Shown here piece by piece: positions 11,763 through 22,341 of a DNA stretch of 64,000 bases (positions are counted from its first letter, which is position 1; each line of letters begins with the position of its first letter). Made by a program: the position numbers and the translations under genes. The notes beneath the pieces were generated by a model. The model was not told the DNA's origin and made no database searches. It saw only the letters and a program-made list of their open reading frames with translations. The stretch is from Poa pratensis. Taxonomy: Eukaryota; Streptophyta; Magnoliopsida; Poales; Poaceae. Where the stretch lies: assembly GCA_947311845.1 (NCBI GenBank), contig CAMZMU010000063.1, positions 62,053,833-62,117,832 of the forward strand, written 5' to 3'.

Positions 11763-12787
11763 AGGCGGCGCCAGGGGCGACCTCTCCCGCCGCCGCCGGT
11801 TCTCCACTCAACGGCAGCCCTGCCGCTGCCGTCGCCGGCCTCGGCCGCGGCGGTGGCGGCACCCCTCCACTGCCAAAAGGGCGGTCGGAGGGGAGGTTTC
11901 TTCTGCTCGGTCGGAGGGGCCGCCCCGTGGGGGCGATGGCGGCCAGGGAGGAGGACGCCGGCCGGCGGGCCCGGGCGGAGGCGACGGAGGTGCGGAGGGG
12001 TGTCCGCGCAGGCTGCGGGCGGCGGTGCGATGCGATGCTGCGTCGACTGCGGTGGAGGTGGTGGCGCTCCAGATGGGCTTGGCGGGCCCGATCTGGGCCC
12101 GCCGGGCCAGGCTCGGGGCGTGCTCAGGCGAGGCGCAGTGGAGATGGCGGAGGCAAGGGCAGGGGCGCGAGCACTGGAGGCTCTCGGGCCGACGTACTCC
12201 GGTGCCCGGTGGCGTGGAAGCCGGGGCGGCGGCCCCGGAATGAAGGCATCTGCGTGCGGCATGGAGGCCGCGGCCATGGGCGCCGTGGCCGACATGGCCG
12301 GTGGTCGAGCTCGGTGGCGGCGGCAGGGCAGCACTGCCGGTGGCGTTGCTCCCTTGCTTTACGGTCGGGACGACCTCCGGGCGAAAGCCTTGTTTCGACT
12401 TGGTCGGAGCCAGCGACGGCGGCGCTTATTGGCGTCGTTTTCCCTCTTGGGGGAGTCGTTGTGGAGTGCTCGTTCCCGCCCGACGTGGGTGGTGCAAAGG
12501 GTTCCGGGTGAAAGCCTAAGCTCCACGGGAGCGGGCGGCGATGACAGATGCGTCGTTTCCTTGTTGGAGGCTCCGCCTTGGAAGTTCTTACCCCTCACGG
12601 TGTGATGGGCTCGCAGCGCTCGGTGCGGGCGGTTCTGTTGTCAGGAGGCGGATGACCGGGGCGGCGGCCCTGGACGGTGGCGGTACGTCGAGACGGTGGT
12701 CTCGAGTTCCCACGCTACGACGGCTCTATGAGGCAAAGCCGTTGTCTAGCGGGGGTCTGGTGGCGACCTGGATGAAGACTGTGTGAG

Positions 12788-13035
12788 CAGAGGGTTCGTC
12801 GACCTGACTGGATCACCTTCGGGCAATGCGAAGGTTGATCTGGTTGTTATACCGGGGCGGCGGCCCCGGAACATGGTGGTGTGGTGGCAACCTTGATAAA
12901 GACTGCACGGACAGAGGGTGCGTCGACCATGACTAGATCGCTTTCGGGCAACGCGAAGGTTGATCTGGTTGCTACGCCGGGGCGGCGGCTCCGGAGCTGG
13001 TGGTGTGTGTTGTGACGTTTGTTCGACTTGTGTCG
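12788..13035 (+). repeat. 124 bp tandem repeat, two copies plus a partial upstream unit
   Basis: Units begin CAGAGGGT.CGTCGACC at 12788 and 12912. They share GGGCAA.GCGAAGGTTGATC and the CCGGGGCGGCGG block. Similarity also extends before 12788 (GGTGGCGACCT...GAAGACTG). Confidence 0.8.
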
Positions 13036-13168
13036 TGTGGGCTGCGGGTTGCTTCGTCTGTGTGATTCTTTTGTATAGTTTGTATGGTTTTTGGACCCGG
13101 TTTTCCTTATAAACTGGGTCAATTCTTTCTATCTATTCGAGCGGTGGTACGACCACTTTGTCCTAAAA

Positions 13169-13180
13169 AAAACGATACTA
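13169..13180 (+). repeat. Target-site duplication, right copy
   Basis: Matches 11634-11645; see the element entry. Confidence 0.75.
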
Positions 13181-13449
13181 CAATTTAAAATACTTTAAGT
13201 TGTTTGGCTCTAGGAAATAATACAGTTTTTTATGACATGGTATTCTCAAAATAGTGTTCTAAGTATTATTGGACAAAGTGTACAAACCTCTTTTTTGTAA
13301 TACCGACAAAAGAGAAAAGCTGAAGTATCATTTCGCTCGTCATCAAAATACTGTGGTATCGATATACTTTGGTTAAAAACATGAGTGTACAAAAGGAGCG
13401 CTATTAGGTTACTTTGGATTTTGCAAATCACATGTCCACAAAGAATTTT

Positions 13450-13450
<1 letters not shown>

Positions 13451-13489
<39 letters not shown>
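13451..13489 (+). repeat. Poly-C run, 39 bases
   Basis: Second uninterrupted C run, sitting in AT-rich sequence outside the retroposed element and equal in length to the first. Confidence 0.95.
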
Positions 13490-13491
<2 letters not shown>

Positions 13492-15881
13492 AGTTTTTGG
13501 AGTGGAGACATGAGCGAATCAACACATATAGCGATGAAAAACAATGCTCCTTTGTGGAGTTTGTGTTAATGGACATACGAGAGAAAGTTGCATACGTCTA
13601 TGAGCTCCTTAGTACCCACATCAAAATTGATAGGATGCATTTTCACCAAAGAATAGTATATGTAACATGGATACAAGACTTGTAATTTATAGTAAAAGCA
13701 GAAAATAAACAAATGTATACAAAATTTTATATTTTAGTTGTTTTAAATGTGTATGGTTCTACCCATCCTTTACTGGAGACCCGGGTTCATATGAATCCAA
13801 GGGTGTATGTTGAGAACCACAAACATGTTCGATGCAATGAATTCAATTTTTGTAACTATTTTTTTATGAAACAAAGGTTGTAAACGTAAAAAATTTTAAT
13901 TTGAGAAAATTACTAAATATCACTCTTCTCTTTATTAAACTAAACGGGCTAATGCTTTTGCTCTCTGTCACTATACTTTGTGCCACTATTAATGATCGGT
14001 ATTGTCAACTACGAATGCATTATATGAGATAGTTTGATTGAAAATAAATTATCTTAGTTTCTAGTATATTTATAGAAAAGTGCTTAGAAGATCTGAGTCT
14101 TAAGTGCAATGTCATCGCTAGTTATCAAGCTAAAGCCATACCAAATTATAGAGAGCAGATCTAGTGGTTGCTAGTTGCTACCATGCTCAAGCCACAACTT
14201 ACAAAAAAAAAATCCAAGATTAAGATATGTTTAATCGCTCTAAAATAAAAAGGAGAAAGTCAGCTGACAATACCATCTATGGTTAAACTATATTTTGGAT
14301 GTTGTGTATAATCTCTGTTTAAAATTGTATGACACTGTGAATACACATTGTGTCAAGAACTCAAGATATTCAAATTTAAAGGGATTTTTGAAAGACGCTT
14401 GTGGATTGGGTGAACAGTAGCACATCAAGACATAGAGTGGACAAGTGGAAAAATGGCCCCTGAGCTACAGGGAGCTGGATTGTTTTAAAAAACGAAAATA
14501 ACATTTTAAGAGTTTTCAAAATTTCGGAGAAAAATCATGGAGGTATATTATTATGAGATCTAATAGCGTGTAAAAAGGAATTGAAAATACGTCATAATTT
14601 GGTTACTGGCCTGCTGGGGCGATTTTACCATACCTCCACGGCTCCACCAAGGCAGGTGCCCGGGCTCAATGCAGCCACGCACCTGATCTCCGGCGAGCTA
14701 ATACTACAGCCAAACTCAATGGACTGGCCAAGAACGACGACCTGCCCTGAAACAAAGACGATTCCCTCCGTAAACGGGCCTGTTGGCAACTCCCATCGTA
14801 CTGGCCGCTAAACATATTATTCTTGGGCCTTGGCAGCAGGCCACACAGCCATTGCACCCTGACTCCATTGCCATGTCCGGTTGTTCGCGGAACTAAAAAA
14901 AAAACAATTGTCCGGCTGTTCGCTCGGGGCATTCATATCCGTGTTACTCGCCTACGCGTCTGTTTGGCAGCGTGACTGACCACAATATTTTCGGAACATC
15001 GGAGTTATAGTGCTTGTTCATATGACACACAGTAAAAATGTGTAGTATTTGGTTCTCCCCTTGAGTTGTGCCCCGGCTTTCAAAAATTGCTAGCTCCGCC
15101 TACGATGAACAATGGACATTTTCCATACTTCAAAATTTGTCAAATTTATCATTTATGTGTAGTAGTCTACACTATAACGAATTTTGAGTTTCGATTTTGC
15201 ACAATGGTAGCGTTCAATGTTATCTACACCTACAATTTTTGTCCCGAATTGTTTGAAACTTGCAAATGCCATTTTCAATATCTTTTTGTAAAATCAAGCA
15301 TCCTATATAGCAAATCATATATTTGTGATTTATGATCAAGACATGTGTTTACTAGATACGTACTGCCACACAAACGAGTAGCTAAGGTGCCTTGCCTAAA
15401 CACAACAAAACCTTCTTCTACTTTTTTGAGAATCACAATAAACACTTCTTCTCTTTTCAGAATCACAATAACCTTTCTTGAGCATAAAATTCCACCACAA
15501 AATTTGACGACATCTTAAAGTAAAACCTCAACCACACTACACACGCTTGTTACAGTTGTCCACACGCACATAAAAAACTGAAAGCTTTACAACAAAAAAC
15601 AAATAAACCCCCGAATAATAAAACCACCAGAAATTTAAACTCGCCCTTGTCGAATTTTACAAACTTACATCAGCCCAAACAGTAGTACGGAAAAGAATAT
15701 TTTTTGACGGTAAATAGCAGGAGCTCTGCCTATACATTATTAGAAGAAGAATTGATCCAGTTAATCAGGAAAACCGGACCCAAAAACCATACAAAACGCG
15801 GTTAAAGATTACAAATGAAGCGAGGGCGCGCAGAAAGACAAACACTTTTCTTTTTTCTTCTTACGTGTCGATCTTGGTTGG
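13490..15881. other. Intergenic between the AMT1 copies
   Basis: No gene recognised. A moderately GC-rich patch near 14590-14930 has no recognisable product. The last few hundred bases probably include the 3' UTR of AMT1 copy B. Confidence 0.5.
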
Positions 15882-17114
15882 TTACACCTGGTTGTTTGTT
15901 GACGCCGGCGGTGGCGGCGACCGCCCTGGCTGAAACGCACCGACGGTCTTGTCGTTCTCGTCTTCGTCGTGGTAGACGTATGCGAAGCCGCCGTGCCGGG
16001 TCATGTCCATGCCGGCCATCTCCTGTTCGGCCGTGATGCGGAGCAGGCCGAGCTTGTTGAGCGCGAAGAAGAGCGGGCCCATGGTGAAGGAGACGAAGCC
16101 GGCGATGACCACGATCTGCACGATGTGGGCGGCCAGCAGCCGCCCGCCACCGCCCATGAAGAGCCCGTACGGCCTGCCGGCGCCGTAGATTTCCTCCACA
16201 TACTGTTGCTTCGCGAACAGCGCTGTGAACATGATTCCCCAAGCGCCGCAGCCGCCGTGGAGCTGCGCGGCCTCGAGAGGGTCGTCGTACTTGAGGCGAG
16301 CGGCGAGCATGTTGAGGCCCATGAGCACAAAGGCCGACACGAACCCGCAGATGACGGCCGCCCACGGGTCAACCACGCTGCAGCCGGCGGTGATGGCGGC
16401 GAAGCCGCCGAGCATGCCGTTGCAGACGTCGGTCACGTTCCAGTGCCCCGTTTGGGCACGCTTCGCAAACAGCGTCGTGAGCGCAGCAACGCTTCCCGCT
16501 AGCGTCGTCGTCACGCCGGTGCGGCCCACGGCAGACCACTGCCCGTTGATGCCCCCGGATGGCCCGTAAGACTTGAGGATGGTGACGAAGGACCCTGGGT
16601 TGAATCCGAACCAACCGAACCACAACAAGAAGGTCCCGAGCACCACGAGTGTCGCGCTGTGGCCCCTGAGCGCCACTGAGCGGCCGGCGTGGTCGAACCG
16701 GCCGATACGAGGCCCCTCGATGAGCGCGCCCCAGAACCCGGCGATGCCACCGACCATGTGCACGACGCCGGAGCCGGCGAAGTCGATGACACCGGACTTG
16801 AAGAGCAGCGGCCCGGAGGTGCGGGTCGCGGAGGCCCACCCGTCAGCGGACCAGATCCAGTGGGACACCACCGGGTAGACGAATCCGGTGAGGAACGCCG
16901 AGTAGATGAGGTAGGATACGAACTGCGTCCTCTCGGCGATGGAGCCCGACGTGATGCCGGCCGCGGCAATGGCAAAGGCCCACTGGAAGAGGAAGAAGCT
17001 GTAGTCGAAGCCGATCATCGGCACGTCCTTGAGGCCGAAGAACTGCTTCCCGATGAAGCCGTTGGACGGCGTCCCGAAGGCGAACGCGAAGCCGAAGAGG
17101 TAGTAGAAGAGCGC

Positions 17115-17167
<53 letters not shown>

Positions 17168-17353
17168 CCTGACGGAGCCGGCGCAGAGCATGGCAAAGCC
17201 GAGCTGCATGGCGAAGACGAGGTAGGCCGAGAAGAGCAGGTAGGTGGTGTCCACCGCCATGGTGGTGTCCGCGAACTTGTTGCAAAGGTAGTCGGTCGCA
17301 TTGGTCGCCGCCGCCCCCAGCAGCGGCGCCAGGTCCGCCGCGCAGGTCGACAT
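15882..17353 (-). CDS. AMT1: AMT1-type high-affinity ammonium transporter, copy B (one single-base gap)
   Basis: Intronless paralogue of copy A on the same strand. It starts at the ATG at 17351-17353 ([13 protein letters not shown]) and stops with TAA at 15882-15884. It shows the full AMT1 set: [17 protein letters not shown] membrane block, [13 protein letters not shown] and HGGCGAWG pore motifs, and the regulatory tail [14 protein letters not shown]. The one defect is at 17114-17116: a CCC run where copy A has CCCC. This puts the first 80 or so residues in a different frame from the rest ([15 protein letters not shown]). Restoring one base would give a normal-length protein, so it may well be intact in the plant. 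The C-terminal end differs from copy A (shorter, Pro/Thr-rich), showing real paralogue divergence. Confidence 0.95.
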
Positions 17354-17467
17354 CGTGTTGTGCCGCCCCTAAACACACACCCCTACAAATTTCTTCCTCT
17401 CAGAGAGGTAGTCGTGGTACAGAGAACAGAAGAGAGGATTGAATTTTGGGGGAATCAGCGGCATCGG

Positions 17468-17474
17468 ATTTATA
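17468..17474 (-). promoter_or_regulatory. TATA box of AMT1 copy B
   Basis: TATAAAT on the minus strand, about 115 bases before the ATG, in the same context as copy A. Confidence 0.75.
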
Positions 17475-17700
17475 GGACGATGAGGAGCTCGGAGTAAACG
17501 GTCGGCGAATCAGAGGAGGGCTCGAATTTTTGCGAATATCGTGCCAGCGAGTGAGTCATGGCAACGATGGTTTCTTCTCTGCTTTGGCCGGATGGTGGGA
17601 CCCATCGGCAGTGAATCTTCTGTGGCCGTCCTGATACCCTTGGATCAGGGGTCGAGCCGTTTGGGAATCTATGGATTCTGGAGGTACAGCTGGGACAACC
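17475..17700 (-). promoter_or_regulatory. Upstream block of AMT1 copy B conserved with copy A
   Basis: Carries the 18-base word at 17559-17576 shared with copy A, plus patchy flanking similarity that fades by about 17700. Confidence 0.6.
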
Positions 17701-18418
17701 TAATGATGTGGTGGCTTTCCAATAGTGTACTTCTATGTACTACTTCTGTGTCCGAGAGTTGGCACGCCACAAAACCAGATATACTACTGTACATCCGTTT
17801 CAGAAAATATGGCTTTATGTTGAACGCTAAAACTTAATATGATCAGATACAAGAACAATTATGAATATTTACAATACTGAAGATTTACAATACTGAAGAT
17901 ATACAATAGGAAAATATATTTCATGGTGAATCTATAAAATTTAACAAGACTATGACTTCTGACTAAATTTACATGTACTACATCTGTTTCATAATTGCTG
18001 TCATGATTTGAGTTCAAATTTAGAGTATTATTTTTTAACAGAGGGTTGGTTCGTGTGTTTCCAAGTTTCTTATCTTCTTAATCTTTTGTTTTAACTGTCG
18101 TGATCTATTTTTATTGGTTACTAATGCGTTGGGACTAAGCTATTTCTATTTGGAATTTTAAACTTCGACAATTGACCTTCCAGGATCTTGAGATAGCATT
18201 GTTGTGCTCACAGTGGCATCTACTTTTGATAATATTTATGTTTCGAGCAAGATTTTATTACATCTATCAAATGTTAAAAAGTTTCTACTAACACCTATAT
18301 CAAAATGTATAAATTGGTTTGAAGTATGCCTCAGTTTTTATTCTGTTCTTAGAGCAACTTCAACAAAGTACCTAGCTTGTAAACCATTTTAAGGGTTGAA
18401 GCCAAGAAAAAGTACTCT
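17701..18418. other. Intergenic, AT-rich
   Basis: No gene seen. A short tandem phrase (TACAATACTGAAGAT) is repeated near 17869 and 17887. The 3' end is the LINE insertion site. Confidence 0.5.
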
Positions 18419-18431
18419 AGAAGGCCCTACT
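18419..18431 (+). repeat. LINE target-site duplication, 5' copy
   Basis: AGAAGGCCCTACT, 13 bases, identical to 26188-26200 on the far side of the LINE. Confidence 0.95.
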
Positions 18432-18742
18432 CCTCCGCCGCCGCCTTCCTCCTCCGCGACCAAACCCTAGCCGCCGCCTTCCTCCTCCGCGACGGCGCCC
18501 AGCCGCCGGCGCCGAGCCCTCCAGCCTCTCCGCCCTCACTTCCACCCTTACAACCTCCGCCCTAGACCCGGTAGACCCCTAGCCTCTACCACTTACTGAT
18601 CAATCGGGATCTCTTCCAAAATACTACTAACCGATCTATACTTACTGATCGCCGGACACAGCGGAGGTCGTTCGCTCGCCGCCGCCGCCGTCGCTGGGCG
18701 GGCGTCGCCGCCGCTGATCTGTTGCGGGCACCCGAAGGCGCG

Positions 18743-21700
18743 ATGCCGGGGAGGAGGTTGACCTTAGTTCCAGGCGCTCTCTCGCAGTCCTCGCCCGGTT
18801 CGGGTTCTCGTTTCTCCGCGCTCTCGGAGGAAGAAGATGCGGAGGGAGAAGGAGAGGAACACGTTGCGGTGAGCGCGGCGGAGGAGGTCCTTGCGGATGA
18901 ATGGACGGTGTCGCGCGACGATGTTCGCCGTCCGCCCAAGTCCGATGAGGAGATCGAGAAGGAGTTCTGGGAAGACATAGGTTTCCCGACTCCGGCGTCA
19001 CGCGTTTGGGAGAAAGGTTCGCCGTCGTCCACCGTTGAACACCAAGGTATGGAGTTGTCTTCTGTGTGCAGGTCTCGGGATGTGGAGCAAGCCGGCGGAC
19101 GTGATGATCCGCCGTCGCCTCAAGTCCTGGCCGGAGTGGGGGAGGCGGGTGGAGGATCACCGCAGACTCGGGCGCTGCGGATGCCGCGGCTTCGGATGGG
19201 ATGGCGTGGTCCAGTACCGCGGCCTAGGATCACGCCGCCCCCGTGCCTTGGCGACTTCTTCCCGGACCGTGCTGGGGCGACGACGACGCAGGCTGAGCGG
19301 ATTACGCCGGCGGCGGAGAAGATGGTGGATCGGGCGGCGGACGCGGCTGACGCGGGGATCGCGGTTACGTCTGAAATTCAAATCCCGCAGACGCTGCCTG
19401 GTGGGGCCCAAGGGCGGACGAAGGGTGGCCGTCGATCTCCGTGGGAGCATCTCAGCCATTGGTACGAGGGCTTGTGGAGGTCCGATCGAATCAAGTCTTC
19501 GCTTCCATCCACGACGCCATCGCCCACGGTCGCCGCTGCCATCTCCGTTCGCCATCGGTGCTCCTCGCAGTCATCCACTCCTTCCCCAGGACCGACGCCC
19601 CCACTCCAGAGAGCTCTACAGAGATCCTTCGCGGAGGTTGCCGCTGCGCCTCCGCCGATGGCCGCGCCCTCCGGGCAGGGAGGACATCCGTCATGGGCGC
19701 CGGCGGCTGCTGCCGGTGGTCAAGGCCGTGTAGCGGGAGGCTTTGGCAACAGCGCGGGTCCTCCAACCTTCGCACCTAGACAGCACGGCGTGGGGCAGCA
19801 AGGGATGCCGGCTGCGGCTTCGGTTCCGGCCGGTCCTCAACCTCCGGCGGGGTTCGCTTTCGGGGCCGTGGCTCAGGCACCGGCACGGAAGAAGAAGAAG
19901 AAGAAGAAGACCGGGAATCAGAGTCATGGGCAGCAGCAAGGGGGCCTGGTCGCGGCCGGAACGCAGCAGACTGCGAATCAAGGGGGCATGGCTCCTACCA
20001 ATGCGACGGGTGGTCAGCAACTGGTTCCGGCGACGGCGCAGCCGACCGCTGTCCCGACACAGGTCGTGGTCCCGGAGGTGGGGGCTGGTGAGACTCAGCA
20101 ACCCAAGAAACTGAAGTCATGGTGCTGGAAGTGTGCGGTCAATACTCATGCAACCAAAGAATGCCCCGCAAAACACTACTGCTTCATATGCGAGAACGCG
20201 AAACATCCGACTCCGATGTGTCCGACGCTGAAGCTCCCGAGGCCTATGATACTTGTTGTGGGGCAGGGACACAAGGATACGATGTTTATGCAGTTCCCGG
20301 ACAGTTTGTATAAGGCTAATTTGGTCCCTAGTGATTCTCCAGTTGCTCTTGTGATGGTTCAGGGTACGGCCGCCACCGCGAAACAGGTTGAAACACAGGT
20401 GGCTAGACTATGCCCGGCTCCGTCTTGGAAGTGGGAGGCAATTCCAAATGGCACTGATTCTTTCACGGTCAATTTCCCGACCAAGGAGGATTTGCTTCGA
20501 TTTGATGGCATTGAGCTTGGAGTTCCTTCTCAGGACACCAAGCTAGCGTTCAGTCAGTGGAAGCCAGAGGATGTGGCGCACAAGTTGGAGCTACATCAGC
20601 AATGGGTTCATGTCACGGGGGTGCCTAATCCTCTGAGGCACTTCTGGGGTTTGTGGGCTGTGGGCACACTCATTGGGACGACGATTGATGTGGATATGCT
20701 TGCCCTACGTCGTCGAGGGGTAGTCCGGATATTAGTGGGGATGATGTCTGACGGTCTGTTCGACAAGGTGGATGATATTGGTCCTTTCATTGCTACGGAT
20801 GCGGTTTTGCGTCTAAAGGGTTTCGACTTCACTTTCCGGCCAGAAAAAGAGGACTTTATTCCGGAAGCTGACTTTGTTCCGTTTGTCTGGCAACGCAAAG
20901 GAAAAGATGACTCGGATGATAATGGGATGGAGGAGGACGGCCCTGGTGAGTACTCTACTCACGGTGGTTCTTCCAGCGGGGCAAATGTATCCAACATGGC
21001 TATTGACCCTAGTCCAGTTGGCGGAGGAAGGCAAGGGCAAGGTGCACCGACGGCGGCGTTGGGTATCGCTGTCACACCGTTTAACCCCAACCCGCAGACT
21101 CCGAGGGCTATTGAGTTGGTGAAACAATGGAGGAGCGCCGGTGGCCTTGGTGATGCTAAGGATCCTGTTTTGGACAATAACAGCGGACTGGACAGAAATC
21201 AGTTGGGTAAAAAAACCAGTCTGGGGTGTACAGGGAAGGATCGTGAGCTGCTAGTACATGTAGCTTGTGATGTATTCAAAGCTGTGCATGCTGACAGGCC
21301 GGAACTAGAGATACTACTGCTGTCGTACGAGAGCCTAGCCAGTCGGTGGCTGCTGGGCTGAACATGGTCGCCTGTGCAGCGAGCAGCAATGCAGCTGCGG
21401 TGACGCCTAGGCCTCAGGAGACGGGTGCCGGGCTGGTACCTGCTGACCGCGCAGAGGGAAACTCCAGCGTTAGCGCGCCTGCTGGGCTGCATCATCTCAC
21501 CGGTGCGGCTTGCAGCGGGGGCGCGACGAAGGCGCTCGGGCCGCTGTTCACTGCCTGTGCGGCGGATAGCAGGGGAGGCGTGACGGAGCTGAGAGTTGGC
21601 TCGCTGAGTTGTCCAATGAGGGGCAGCAGTGCGGGTCACGACTCGCCAGCTCGTTCCACGGTGGAGGAGGATTCTACGTCACCACTGTCCTCCCCCATAG

Positions 21701-22341
21701 TGGCGTCGACTACACCAGCGTCTCCGTCTCCTACCACAGTGGTTGAGAGGGCTGCTACATCGCCTTCGCCCTCTCCCATTGTGGCTGCACCAGTGGGGGT
21801 ACGACCGCTGCCTTTGGTGACGCCTAGGCGCAGCGGACGTCATCTCACTGGGAGGGATGGAGCTTCAGCGACGGACGAGGATTCTTTGGCGAAAGCGATG
21901 CGTCGCAAAGCCGAGTCCTTTTCCACCCCTGTTGCCGGTACGTCCCAATCTACCAAATCATTTCTGTCTTTTCCTTCGTCTACTTTATCTGCTAAGTTAT
22001 CAGCGGTAGGCGTTAGCTTAGGGAGAAATGAAAAAGAGGTGGTTTTTTCGGCTAATGTTCTGAAACATGTAGAGTATGATCGCCGTAAGGTGTTAACTAG
22101 TGTTTCGCGTAGGCCGGTAACCTCTCCTGTAGATGATGATGATGCGAATGACACAATAGATGGACAGCTTCTATCACATCTTGTAGGAGAGGTTACTGAA
22201 GTGGATTTGGACGAGGCGGGGCTGGGATCCTTCGATGACCTGTATGCTTCCAGCCGGAGATCTAAATCCGCTAAAAATAAAAAGAATCAAGTTTCGCGTA
22301 AAAATGCGAAAAAGTCAAAATCTCCAAGAGTTTCCCGATGA
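18743..22341 (+). CDS. LINE ORF1, gag-like RNA-binding protein (one frameshift)
   Basis: Nucleic-acid-binding protein of the LINE ribonucleoprotein particle. I take the ATG at 18743 (MPGRRLTLVPG). An acidic, then Pro/Ala/Gln-rich region is followed by two CCHC zinc knuckles of form C-x2-C-x4-H-x4-C beginning at about residues 461 (CWKC) and 480 (CFIC). Next comes a folded domain resembling the DUF4283-type gag domain of plant LINEs (QWVHVTGVPNPLRHFW) and a low-complexity Ser/Thr/Pro tail ending in basic residues (SAKNKKNQVSRKNAKKSKS). The frame is lost between 21271 and 21361 by one missing base; joined, it would be about 1,199 residues, long for an ORF1. The stop TGA overlaps the ORF2 start. 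Confidence 0.85.

Larger units (their letters stand above)
11646..13168 (+). mobile_element. Non-coding GC-rich retroposed element with A-tail
   Basis: This 1.5 kb insert is bounded by a 12-base target duplication and ends in a short A-run, the marks of LINE-type target-primed insertion. The 3' portion (TATGGTTTTTGGACC, then a run to CTTTGTCCTAAAAAAAA) resembles grass LINE 3' tails. Long open frames appear on both strands only because the GC content is very high; none shows a recognisable domain, so I call no gene. It contains a 39-base poly-C run and a 124 bp tandem repeat. It is probably a non-autonomous or 5'-rearranged LINE derivative. Confidence 0.6.

Noticed and set aside
11666..12605. 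Long overlapping open frames in the GC-rich retroposed element
   Set aside because: High GC depletes stop codons on both strands; no domain is visible and the composition is low complexity.
15969..17225. Plus-strand open frames opposite AMT1 copy B
   Set aside because: Same reason: antisense shadows of a GC-rich gene.
18700..21640. Minus-strand and alternative-frame open frames across LINE ORF1
   Set aside because: No motifs; the plus frame with zinc knuckles explains the region.
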